Positions 23,261-34,019 of a stretch of DNA of 64,000 nt are shown piece after piece. This DNA is from Diabrotica undecimpunctata. Its lineage: Eukaryota; Arthropoda; Insecta; Coleoptera; Chrysomelidae. The stretch covers positions 128,887,914-128,951,913 of the forward strand of contig NC_092809.1 of assembly GCF_040954645.1 (NCBI RefSeq), read 5' to 3'. The translations under genes and the position numbers were made by a program. Position 1 is the stretch's first letter, and each line of letters starts with the position of its first letter. The notes beneath the pieces were generated by a model. The model searched no databases and was not told the origin of the DNA. It worked only from the letters and a program-made list of their open reading frames with translations.

Positions 23261-24158
23261 GTTTCTACTAAAACATTTTCAATTCTTCCGGAATAGTTTC
23301 CTTTCACCAGATATTTCATATGAATTTATGAATTATTTTTGGATATACCGCATCTTCCATTATAATTCCCAGTTTTTCAATTATTTTAATTTTTCTATTC
23401 ATTTCTTTTAACTTCTCAATATGGACAACGATATATGTACAACTTTCTACTATCCACATTTGATGCACCTGTGTAAAATAGAATAATATTTGAAAATGTG
23501 CAAAAAATCAGCATTTTGTGAAATTTATACAATTTGTCGCAGTTTTCTGTATAGTATGCACAAACATTCAAATCAAATTCAAATGCGGACCATCAAACAA
23601 CAACATTTTACGAATATACAATTGAAAAATCACTTATTTCAAATTTATACTTCCTTCTTAGTTTTATAATCAGATATTTGGATTTCACGCATGGATTCTT
23701 CTTAAATTTCCTTTTACATCAAACCGCTGCACGTTCTCTACTTACGCTAGGTTAGGACCACTACGTCATCGTGTCATTGAACTTGTTTCTTTCCCACCAA
23801 TTTTAGTCTACTTTAAACTCTATGCTATCTATTAATACGGGCCAAGTAAGCAACTATTCTTTATTGAAACTGAAAAAGTGGTTAAAGAATTAAAATTGTT
23901 CCGAGATGCTGGATTAATGGTGTTCTAAAGTTCAACGAGAGGAACAAGAACCTTTATTTTAGGGTAAAGTGAAAAAGAAAATATTTGAAAAAAAAATTTC
24001 ATGTTGCAAAAAGAAAATATTTGAAAAGATATAATATAATTATAAACAAATGTATACAACTTAATTAATGGTCACAAATAACAATATTGCAGAATATAAT
24101 ATCAACGAATAAGAAAAACATAACTTCCCGTTAATTTCTGTGTTGTTCAATTTAGACG
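23261..24158. other. AT-rich non-coding stretch
   Basis: No coding signal or recognised repeat. Confidence 0.5.
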
Positions 24159-24168
24159 TAGACAGAAT

Positions 24169-26234
24169 CTTCTTCTTCTTTGGGTGCCGTGTCCGCATTC
24201 AGACGTTGGCCGTCATCATGTTTACAATTTCCTGAAACCTTTCTCTGTCGGCTGCTGCGCGAAATAATTCTTCTACTGTGGAACCACACCATTGTCTAAT
24301 ATTACTCAGCCATGAAAGTTTCTTTCGACCAATTCATCTCTTTCCTTCCACTTTTCCTTGTATTATAAGGCGAAGTAGATGGTATTTAGGTCCTCTAATT
24401 ATATGGCCGAAGTATTCTGTTTTTCTCCTCTTTATGGTGTTTATGAGCAGACGTTCTGAATTGATCATTTGAAGAATATCTACATTGGAAGTGTGCGAAA
24501 CCCACGATATCTTTAGGATTCGTCTATAACACCACAATTAGAATGCTTCTAACTTGTTTAGCATTGTGGTTTTTAACGTCCATGTCTCACAACCATACAA
24601 TAGAATGTACCACACATAACATTTCAGGACCTTTTTACGAATATTCATCGACAGGTTTCTGTTGCATAAAACTGTTTTCCAGATCATAAAAGCCTTACGT
24701 GATATTTCGATCCTGGTTATTATCTCTTCATCAGAGTCACAATTTACATTTAACCAGCTGCCAAGGTATTTGAAATGATTTACCCTTTCGATCTCCTCTC
24801 CATTAAGAGAAATCAGACCTTGATCTATATTGATCTTTCCAACTGCCATCCACTTTGTCTTTGAAATGTTGATTTTAAGGCCTCTCCGATAACTTGCTTC
24901 ACTGACTAGATATAGTAATGTTTGGAGATCTTGTAAATTTTCTGCAAGAATGGCTGTATCGTCAGCGTATCTAATATTGTTGATTACTTCTCCACCTAGT
25001 CTTACTCCCTCTTGTCTGTCATCCAAAGCCTCCCTAAAGATTTCTTCAGAGTACAGATTAAAAAGAGTGGATGACAAAACACAACCCTGCCGTACTCCAC
25101 GTTTGATGGATATTTTTTCAGACGGACTGTCTTCAATTTGGATAGAGGCTACTTGATTGTAATATAAGTATTTCAGCAGTCTTATATCATAGTGGTCAAG
25201 TCCTGCTGCACATAGGCAATCGAAAAGTGTATCGTGTTGTACTCTGTTGAACGCCTTCTCGAAGTCGATGAAACAAACATAAACATTCTTTCGGAATTCA
25301 CAACTTTTTTGTAATTGAACGCGCATACAAGATAGTGCCTCTCTAGTTCCTAGACCGTTTCTAAATCCAAATTGCTTATTACCCATCCTACTTTCGCAGA
25401 GAAGGAATACTCGGTTTTGTATAATTCGTAAGAGTATCTTCAGTGTGTGACTCATCAAACTGATTAGTCTAAAATCGCTGCATTTGGTGGGCCTGCTTTT
25501 CTTTGGTAATGTTATAAACAGTGACTCTAACCAATCATCTGGTATTTTTCCTTCGTTGTAAATTTTGTTGAAGAAAGTGGTTAAGCAGGCAATGCTTTCC
25601 TCATTCAAAAGTTTAAGTAGCTCAGCAGGGATTTGATCTGGTCCAGGTGTTTTATTGTTTTTGGCTTGCTGTATTGCTTTTTTGACTTCCGAATTCAGTA
25701 TACTGGGACCTCTGTCTAACTGGTTGTCACAGGCAGTATTTGGAGCATTTTCTCTAGAAGCATCATCAAAAAGGTCAGTGATGTATCTCTCCCATTCTTT
25801 GAACTGTTGTTCGTGATCACAAATTTTTCCGTCCGCGGTTTTAAGTATGTGAGTATTTTTCTGTTTTCTAATTCCGGCAGTATATTTAAGTTTCTTGTGG
25901 AGGTTGAAACTGTCATGCTTTTTTTGGAGTTCTTCTATTTCTTTACATAAATTCTCAAGTCAGGATTCTTTGGCTTGTTTAATTTTTCTTTTTATGCGTT
26001 TATTGATTTCTCGATATTCGATAATATTTCTATTTTTGTGTTGCCGTCGAACTTCCATCAGATCTAGAATTTCTTGTGCCATCCACTCATTTTTTGCCAA
26101 CATGGTAGGTGTTTTCAAAGACTCTTGTACGTTCTCTAAAATCGAGTTTTTAATATCATACCAGCATTCGTTAATGGTTCTGTTTTCGTTTGGTATATTT
26201 GATATTCTGTGTATTTTACTATTTACACAGAATT
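24169..26234 (-). mobile_element. LINE family A (RTE-type), 2.07-kb copy with 10-bp TSD
   Basis: The longest family A copy. The TSD tagacagaat is at 24159-24168 and 26235-26244. The (ctt)n tail sits at 24169-24180 next to gggtgccgtg, the A-family 3' end. The copy begins in the linker between endonuclease and RT, so about a third of ORF2 is missing. Another A copy inserted 6 bp further right at 26251. Confidence 0.9.
24199..26234 (-). pseudogene. LINE A ORF2 linker, reverse transcriptase and C-terminus
   Basis: A single reading frame runs for about 2 kb with only three nonsense codons and no frameshift. They lie at 25960-25962 (TGA), 24538-24540 (TAA, where AFEMWCYRR would be expected) and near 24334 (TGA, in GKRG-IGRKK). 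Motifs in order: linker with EWMAQEILDLMEVRRQHKNR, KTPGPDQIPAELLKLL, IPDDWLESLFITLPKKS, FGFRNGLGTREAL, motif A CFIDFEKAFNRV, motif B GVRQGCVLSSTLFNLY, catalytic RYADDTAILAE, thumb KINISKTKWMAV, then FKYLGSWLN and LYGCETWTL. The C-terminal basic region follows. It needs only point changes to be open, so the copy is fairly young. The endonuclease is absent. Confidence 0.9.
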
Positions 26235-26250
26235 TAGACAGAATACCACT

Positions 26251-27140
26251 TCTTCTTCTTCAAGTGCCATCTCCGCGGCGGAGGTCGGCAATCATCATAG
26301 CTATTCGAACTTTTGAGACGGCTGCTCTGAAAAGTTCATTTGATGTACATCCATACCACTCTCTCAGGTTGCGCAGCCATGACATTCTACGCCTCCCTAT
26401 GCTTCTCTTTCCTTGGATCTTTCCCTGCATGATCAGTTGGAGCAAGGTGTATTTCTCTCCACGTGTAATATGTCCGAGATATTCCAATTTTTTGTTTTTA
26501 TTGAATTTAAAATTTCCATTTCTTTGTTCATCCTTCTCAGAACCTCTTTGTTTGTGACGTGTTCTGTCCATGATATTTTCAGAATTCTTCTGTACACCCA
26601 CAGCTCAAATGATTCCAGTTTTTTCGTTGATGTAGCATTCAAGGTCCAAGATTCCATTCCATAAAATAAGGTCGAAAAAACATAGCACCTCGCCAACCTA
26701 ACTCTTAGTTCCAGTTTTAAATCCCTGGTACATAGAACTCTTCTCATTTTGTTGAAATTTGCTCTAGCCTTTTCTATTCTTATTTTTATCTCCTGATTGT
26801 AATCATTTGTGGAGTTGATCATTGTTCCCAGGTATGCATATTTGTCCACTTGTTCGACGTTGGTTTCGTTTATTAGAAGACTCTCGTTATTTCTTTGAGT
26901 TTTCGATATTCTCATAAATTTCGTCTTCTTGACATTCATTGTTAGACCATACTCTTTTCCATACTCTGCTATTCTGGTCACCAGTCTCTGAAGATCTTCA
27001 ATGTTTTCGGCTAAAATCACAGTGTCGTCCGCATATCTAATGTTGTTAATGGGAACTCCATTTACCTTTATTCCAGCTGTTTCACCCTCAAGAGCTTTTT
27101 TCAGGACCTCTTCGGAGTAGGCGTTGAAAAGAATTGGCGA
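26251..27140 (-). mobile_element. LINE family A, 0.89-kb copy with 10-bp TSD
   Basis: A 5'-truncated RTE-type copy with the exact TSD gaataccact at 26241-26250 and 27141-27150 and a (ctt)n tail at 26251-26262. It encodes RT motif B onwards: SPILFNAYSEEVLKKAL, catalytic RYADDTVILAE, TMNVKKTKFMRIS, AYLGTMINS, MESWTLNAT and FELWVYRRILKISW. A frameshift in a T-run near 26485 moves the rest (GKRSIGRRRMSWLRNLREWY) into another frame. Its TSD overlaps the TSD of the neighbouring copy by four bases, so the two targets were adjacent. Confidence 0.92.
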
Positions 27141-27150
27141 GAATACCACT

Positions 27151-27495
27151 AAATAATATTAATAGATATTTTATATAACAAGCTTAACAAACAGATATGC
27201 AAACAACAAAAAGATATGAAAATTTTATTATTAGAGCGGGAGCAGAAATGTTTGATCTACGACATTTAGACTTAACAACTTAAAATCATCAAATATACAA
27301 TAAATAAGACCTCATCTTTGCTCTAGGTGAAAACAAAAGCTTTTTATGGGACTAAGTAATATTCCATCAGCATTTAATTTGTAATCTGTAAAATTTTACA
27401 ATAGGTAAATGTTAATGACAGTAAGAAAATATTTAGGAAAACTGTCCAGTGCCAGTTTTCCTAAATCGGATAGGTTTGGAAAACTAAACTACTAC
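27151..27495. other. AT-rich flank
   Basis: Pre-insertion flank of the two A copies; nothing recognisable. Confidence 0.5.
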
Positions 27496-28998
27496 CAGTG
27501 GCAGATCCAAGGGGGGGGGGGGGTCATGGGGGTCATGACCACCCCCAAAACAAAATTAAATATTAATCAAATAATCCTAAAAAAAATAATTTAAAACCCA
27601 TCAACCCTATAAGCAGGAAGTCAAGAGTTGAAATGATTCAAACTCATTTATTCTAGGTGTAAGTGTAGAATTATACGGAAGCCTTTTTAGATTGCTCTTT
27701 AAAAAATCAACAATTCTAAATACAGTAATACCTCGACTAGACTTCCACGAATTCAGAGTTACGCGATTTTCAAATTTTGTCAATAATTCGTCATTTGAGT
27801 GCCAGAGAATCGTTCGATTATCGATGAGATAGAATTACCGCCCCCACATTATTGCTCATTCAATGTACATGGCATAACTTTTCGCACGAAAACAGCACAT
27901 TTTTATTTTGTATTAGGTATTTATTATCTTCAGTTTTATCTACTATTTGGTTGTTTGTAATTTGAATATGTATTATAATTGTTGAGACTGTGTGCTACAT
28001 TTTATAATTTATCTATAATAAATATTAAAGTGAATATTGTTGTTGCATTAGCTCTGTCTGATACGTTAGTGAATACAAATAAAGAAACTGGGGGCTGCTG
28101 TCCAAGGTATGTGTGAAACTGTGAAACATTAGTTTGTCTTAGTGATGTTTTAGGTACAACTGTATCACTTAGTCGTCTTCTTCAGTCACCAAAATTAAAT
28201 TTTAAATAGGCTACTGAGGCCATATAGGACACTAAATACATTCTTCAAAATAGAATGTCAAATGCTGAATCTGTTTTTAGCAAACTTTACTATGAAGTAA
28301 ACAAATAGCTGAACAACTAGACATCGATTTGAAGATGCCTCGTATAGTTTCTCGTCAAACCTGTCGTCAAAACCAATCTGCTAACTCTTGCGAAGAATAT
28401 TTCCTAAGATCTATTTATTTACCCCTTTTAAACAATATCCTAACTGATTTAGAAGAACGACTTTCACCAAAAGTTATGAATCTATTTAATCTTTGAGTTT
28501 TTTTACCTAAAACTGATAACACACCAGAAGATAAAGCTGCATTATAAAAAATTGTTGACACCTTCCAGGATATTATTGGATCAACTACTTACTGCATATT
28601 CCACAGTAGAACAAGAGTTTACACTGTGGATTCAAAAGTGGAAAAGAGTCGTGCAAAATAATAGAAAACTTCATGATTATATTTTAGAAGTATTAGAAAA
28701 CTGCGATATTCATATGTATCCAAATACCAGAATATTTCTGCAAATATTAATTACACTGCCAGTCAGTGCAGCAACAGCAGAGCGTTCTACGCTTAAGCGT
28801 CTAAAGACTTGGCTTAGAAATAGAACTTCTGCGAAAAGGTTGGCTGGTTTAGCGCTCATCAATGTGCATCCTGAAATTTCTCTAGATGTTGATGCAATCA
28901 TAGAGCGATTTATTAAATCGGATAGGCGAAAAGAACACATTTTTATAAAATTATATAATATTTACTTATCTTATTCTTATAGTATTTTTAATCACTGA
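27496..28998 (+). mobile_element. hAT transposon relic, 5' end and transposase C-terminus
   Basis: The sequence cagtggcagatccaa followed by 13 G residues (27496-27523) matches the start of many insect hAT elements. The transposase tail follows at 28250-28998. The usual inverted copy of the terminus was not found to the right, so the 3' end is lost. A second terminus-like sequence, cagtaatacctcgactag at about 27724, resembles pogo/Tigger ends and may be a separate small insertion. Confidence 0.6.
28252..28998 (+). pseudogene. hAT transposase, C-terminal half
   Basis: The plus strand reads MSNAESVFSKLYYEV, then in another frame AEQLDIDLKMPRIVSRQTCR, SCEEYFLRSIYLPLLNNIL and, past stop codons at about 28494 and 28544 and a further frame change, the C-terminal dimerisation region in the frame ending at 28998: ILITLPVSAATAERS, TLKRLKTWLRNRTSAKRLAG and ALINVHPEISLDVDAIIERF. 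Two residues (FS) usual after AERS are missing. This type is close to the ZMYM1/P52rIPK-like hAT group. It is inactive. Confidence 0.82.
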
Positions 28999-29234
28999 AC
29001 TTTTATTTACCACTCGTTGCTGGCTGTTGCGGACCATTCGTGAGAAACATTTCAGTACCAAGTAAAAAATATTTCACTCACTTATAGCCTAATATGACTA
29101 ATTATAGAAATAACTATTCCTTAATTATATTATGTTTTTTTTTTGAATAAATTAATTAAAATAAATTATGTATTGTTTTGATATTATTATCAGTATATTA
29201 TCAGTATCAGTATATCACATATTTGATCCAAAAT
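28999..29234. other. AT-rich spacer between two hAT relics
   Basis: Nothing recognisable. Confidence 0.5.
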
Positions 29235-30010
29235 GTGTCACAGGCAAGCGTTTCTAGAACTCTTAAATATAAACCTTTTTAAAATGGAATCTTCCTGATA
29301 CTCGATCAGTTCCATCTAAGAGACAGCTTTATTACTCTTAAAAAAGTCTGCTTCTTCACTGCTCCATACACCATTGGGCTTGAGTGAAAAACCGTTGCTT
29401 AACAGTTGCACAACATTTTCAATTTTGTGGAAATCAACAAATCGTTTTTTAAATTCCAAATAAAGTTCATTAATAAAACGTGAGATTAACAGTTGCACTT
29501 CAATTTTGTGGAAATCAACAAATCGTTTTTTAAATTCCAAATCAAGTTGATTAATAAAACGTGAGCTCTGGGTAATATCAACATCTTTATTACTATCACA
29601 AATGGATTTAAAGAGAGGAAAATGCAAAAGTTCTGCCTTGATATCCTCGAAAAAAGTTAAATTTTTTCGATAAACTTCTAATATCCAACAGAAGTTTACA
29701 AACAAGTTTTTCCCCTTCATTGTAGTTTTAAATTCAAGAAATACAGATGTATTAAGATATCCGCCAAAAATGCGATAGTTACAACGTTTTCTGTGTCCAA
29801 GAGGAAACCCAAATGGTCATTTGCAGCTTCATTATTAATAGTGGACAAAAATTCTTTTATGTTGTAGAGTATTGCAAAGAATTTTTTAAGCACTAAACCC
29901 TTGCTTAGCCATCTCACCTTGTTATAAAGAAGTAAATCGTCAAACTGAGCATTAGTGTCTTCTAGGTATGATTTGAATTGACGATGCCAATGACAATTTT
30001 TCTTTTCTTC
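29235..30010 (-). pseudogene. hAT transposase fragment (GTF2IRD2/ZBED-like) with an internal duplication
   Basis: A minus-strand hAT relic of a different group from the one at 28252. From about 30010 the frame reads NCHWHRQFKSYLEDTNAQFD, NKVRWLSKGLVLKKFFAIL, AFLADILIHLYFLNLKLQ, KGKNLFVNFCWILEVYRKNL, HFPLFKSICDSNKDV and then FINQLDLEFKKRFVDFHKIE, NGFSLKPNGVW. VRWLS is the signature of this hAT group. The segment FIN-x-L-x-LEFKKRFVDFHKIE is present twice in tandem in frame. The frame continues past a TAG at about 29318 to 29235. The N-terminal zinc finger and the C-terminal dimerisation part are missing. Confidence 0.8.
29401..29570. repeat. Tandem duplication of about 81-87 bp inside a hAT relic
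   Basis: aacagttgcac at 29401 recurs at 29488, and caattttgtggaaatcaaca at 29420 recurs at 29501. The two units differ by a 6-bp gap and a few substitutions, giving the in-frame protein duplication. Confidence 0.9.
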
Positions 30011-31947
30011 TTATCCATATTGATATGAATGTAAAATATAAACAACACTAGAACTATATAGAAAACAACACTTGAAAGTATTAACTAGAAACACGATAAA
30101 AATAATAAAAACGTAAACAATACGATATGACGACTGATTGAAGATTGCGATGCGACAAGCAAAACTGAGACTGAGACTAGGGATGCGCGATATTCATCGA
30201 TTATTGATAAACATCGTACTCCTTGGCTCGATGGTCGATGTGTTGCCATCAATATTTAGGTATTCGATAACATCCATGCTAAATCGATGTTAAATGAAAA
30301 TATCCAACATCAACCCCAGTAATCCTTAGTTTTATTAAATACAATAGAATTATTATAAAATTTCACAGAATGGTTACTGTCAAAAATATGCAAATTGAAA
30401 CATTGTTGAAATATTAAAATTTTTTTACAAAAGAATTTCAAAATTTGAAATACAAAAGAACTTAATTTTCTTATGGTTCTATTACCTGAAAGTTTGGAAA
30501 AAACATTTTAGTTTTATTATAGACTGGTTACTATATACTTGTTGGTACGTCATAAATATGCAAATTAAAATAAATTTAGTGTTCAGATAGCTTCCCTATT
30601 AGTTTGGTAAAAGATTATTTTTAGGTAGGTACTTCCTGAAATACTGAAAAACCGTTTAGTCCAAACATATTCTTTAGATTACGAGTACTTCTTATAGTAT
30701 TAGTACTATGTATTTTAAAAATGTAAAGATATTTATATATTTAGATTTGATTATAATATTACACTATCATTTTATTACTATATTTCGAACTTAATGGCGG
30801 TCCGTAAAGAACAAGCTCACCATTTGGAGACCTTTGTGATACACCATCTTCTCCTCATTATTAACTTCACGAGTTCCAACAGGTGATTTGGTATTTAAAA
30901 GTTCTTGCATTACTTTAAAACTTCAATTGATATTGTTTTATAGGTGTGATTTATTCTCAATGAGCTTTTTTGTTACATTGTATTTATATTTATTTCATAT
31001 TAATAAAATTTTATGAATCATTTGTGGTAACTTTTCTATCTTAGTTGTGGATTTTTGACTCTCTTTATATCCAAAACTATAGTCACTTTGAGATGTAACG
31101 ATTTCATCAAAAACCATACATTCCTTTAAAAAAGGCATGAACTCTATGACTTTGTTGTGATTTCATAATAGTAACCAATTATTAAATATTAATAAATAAT
31201 AATTTAAATATTTGATATCTTAGAATTTTTTGGTTAAACCCTCACTTATAGATATTTTGATGTTTCTAACACGAACACGCTGCATATAAATTGTTATAAT
31301 AATCCTAATTAGCCAAACAACCACATGAGTACTAATTACATATGTTATAAATTATTATAAACTATATAATAGAACCAGTTTATTTGTATATAATTATTAA
31401 TTTCCCTCTTGCGGATACCATAAATAAGATTTAACATAATTTCTGTCTGGTTCGATAAATTATGATACGATTTGAATTAAATAGTTATTTTAAAATCAAA
31501 ATTAGCCAGGTAGCAACAAATAACTAAATATAGTAGATGTAGTGGCGTGTTATTATCCTGCTTCCAGTTGGCGATCATTTTCTTAATATTTTCACAGACC
31601 CTGTAATTCTTTCTATATTCCATTTCACTTTACTGTTTTTTTTATTTGGTTCAGTGAATTATTTCTTTTCTCTCAAACATCACTCTAACTTCTTCACTTA
31701 ATACTGTGTTTCTTTGAGTTTGAATGTTAATGTTAAGCTTAGTATTTTCCGCTGCCTCCAATAATCTCTGTGATTTGGTTGTATCTGTCCTGGTTAAACT
31801 TAACGGCCTTATTGTTGTTTTTATATCGCAGTTTTTGTTTGCGTTGTAAGATATTTTTCCTTTTGTTTATCAATTCTACTTCTTCAACTACTTTTCCATA
31901 GGATAATTTTATTACCAAATATTTCACTTACATCAACGAATTTCTTT
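30011..31947. other. AT-rich stretch, one hAT-like terminus and one unrecognised frame
   Basis: tagggatgcgcgatattcat at 30179 looks like the end of hAT-type elements (tagggatgggcga type), but no inverted partner was found nearby. A minus-strand frame at 31739-31927 is lysine- and asparagine-rich (ILQRKQKLRYKNNNKAVKFN) and may be a decayed LINE linker; I do not recognise it. The rest is AT-rich without signal. Confidence 0.4.
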
Positions 31948-31954
31948 TACAGTT

Positions 31955-33494
31955 CTATATACAAGCTAATTCAAGACATTTGGCGAGAAGAAACAATGCC
32001 AGATGAATGGAAAGAAGGGGTTTTTGTACCAACACATAAAAAAGGAAACAAAAAGCAATGTACTAACTACCGGGGAATAACACCCCTAAACACCACCTAC
32101 AAAATCCTTGCAAACATCCTGCTAGAAAGAACCAAAACATACACAGAAGGAATCGTTGGGGATTATTAATGCGGATTTAGACCGGGTCGCTCTACCATTG
32201 ACCAGATATTCACAATAAAACAGATAATATAAAAATGCTGGGAGTTTGATCGTGAGCTTCATCAGAAGTTCATAGATTTTAAACAAGCATTTGATAGAGT
32301 ATGCAGGGCCAGACTGTGGACAGCGATGCAGGAACTTGGCTTTCCAAAAAAACTAGTCAGGTTGATACGGATGTGTATGGAACGGTTATGATGTAAGGCG
32401 AGAGTTGGACAACAATACTCAGAGGCATTTGAAATAAACAATGGACTAAAACAGGGAAATGCACTTGCACCACAACTCTTCAACTTCGCTCTGGAACACA
32501 TAATCAGGAGTGCAAGAATCGAAAAACCGAATACAGTATTTCATCGAGAACGACCAAACTTACTACTGGCATTTGCAGACGATATCGATCTAATAGGAAA
32601 CACACGACTAAGGATGAAGGAGACTTTCGTCAGATTCGAGAAAGTAGCAGAGAAAATGGGGCTCCAAATCAACGAAAACAAGACGAAATATATGTATATG
32701 AGCCGCAATAACCAAGCAGAGACAGAATCGGTCAGAACATCACCATCGATGACTTTAACTTTGAGCGCGTTAGAGAATTCAAGTATCTTGGAATAACAAT
32801 AACTGAAGACAATAACGGATCACAAGAAATAAACAACAGGATCCAGACTGGCAACAGATGTCTTTTTGTCCTCCAAAACCTTATAATATCGAAACAACAA
32901 GACGTACGAAGATACAGGTCTATAAAACAATCATGGTTTGGGATGACCTCAGCGGAGCTGTTTCGCAGAGCAGTCAACAAAACCATGATAGCCTTGATGA
33001 TCGCCAACATCCGGACCGGATAAGGCACTGAAGAAGAAGAAGAAGAAAACAATCATACGACCCGTTGTGATGTATGGAAGCGAAACGTGAACGATAACAA
33101 AGCAAACGAAGAGAGACTATGTTTTTGGGAAAGAAAAATCCTAAGGAAGATCTTTGGCCCTGTGCTGGATGAAGCATCAGGACAATATAGGATAAGAACT
33201 AACAAAGAGCTCAAAGAACTTTACCCAGACGCCAACATCATAAAAGAAATAAAGTCCAGAAGACTCCAATGGGCAGGACACCTCAGAAGACATTCTGACG
33301 AACGAACAGTAAGACTGGTGTGGGAGGAAGTCCTAACTGGAAGGAGACCACGCGGACGCCCTCGTCTCCGTTGGCGAGATAATATAGCAGGAGACCTAAG
33401 CACTATGGGCGTGGAGAATTGGATGGAGGTTGCTCAAGACAGAAAACAGTGGAGGCATTTTGTCGAGTCGGCTAAAACCCACGAAGGGTTGTAA
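31955..33494 (+). pseudogene. LINE D reverse transcriptase and C-terminus
   Basis: Motifs in order: ETMPDEWKEGVFVPTHKKGN, NYRGITPLNTTYKILANILL, CGFRPGRSTIDQIFTIKQI, motif A as FIDFKQAFDRV, motif B as GLKQGNALAPQLFNFAL, catalytic LAFADDIDLIGNT, thumb GLQINENKTKYMYMS, then FKYLGITITEDN. After the nested insertion it continues IIRPVVMYGSET, RKILRKIFGPVLDEASG, SRRLQWAGHLRRH and GRRPRGRPRLRWRDN, ending at the stop at 33492-33494. Three nonsense codons lie before the catalytic box and there are frameshifts near 32740 and 33090. The frame from 33087 to the stop is intact. Confidence 0.87.
32935..33045 (+). mobile_element. Nested 111-bp LINE family A tail
   Basis: A very short insertion with the 11-bp TSD aaaacaatcat at 32924-32934 and 33046-33056. 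It encodes the end of the A ORF2 (AELFRRAVNKTMIALMIANI) and finishes with aaggcactgaagaagaagaa. Without it the host reads VYKTIIRPVVMYG in one frame. Confidence 0.93.
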
Positions 33495-33523
33495 CGCCAC
33501 GGAGTAAAGTAACGAATTTCTTT

Positions 33524-34019
33524 GTATAATGCCTCTTTCCTACGTAATTGGTTTCAACGGTTCTCCCTCAAATTTTATCATCTCTTCGATTAATATATAC
33601 CTACTTTCTATCGTCTTTACATAAAATAAAAGTATATCCCTCTCATATTATAAGTATCTCTAAGGTCCAGCACCCAGGACGCAACTGTTTTAAAACAACG
33701 GTTGAAAACTAGTTTCAACTGCAATCGGTTTACAACTAGTTCACAAACTAAATAAAACTTAGTTGGGTTATAATATTAGAGACTGGATTATATGCAGAAT
33801 GACAACTTGGTTCCCGAAATGGGCGCAAGCCTATTTGTTTTCTGAAGAAACCACATTTTCATGTACAAAGCTTCTTCCCTCTCAGTCAGACTCACTGTTC
33901 ACTTGCCTTCTGAACGGTAAGGTTTTGCCCGCGACGTTTCTTATCAACAAGTAGTTAAATTATGGATATTATTTATCAAGGAAAAATCAAGGAAAATCAG
34001 TTAAACCTGAATACTGGAT
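33524..34019. other. Non-coding stretch
   Basis: No coding signal. The part at 33660-33760 has repeated caacggttgaaaactagtt-like words that might belong to a small inverted-repeat element, but I could not fix its ends. Confidence 0.4.

Larger units (their letters stand above)
31948..33510 (+). mobile_element. LINE family D copy with 13-bp TSD and nested LINE A tail
   Basis: A 5'-truncated LINE bounded by aacgaatttcttt at 31935-31947 and 33511-33523. It covers RT fingers to C-terminus and ends after the stop with gttgtaacgccacggagtaaagt. A 111-bp family A tail interrupts it at 32935-33045. Confidence 0.92.

Noticed and set aside
30179..30217. hAT-like terminus tagggatgcgcgatattcat as a complete MITE end
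   Set aside because: No inverted partner found within the following 2 kb, so only noted in the flank entry.
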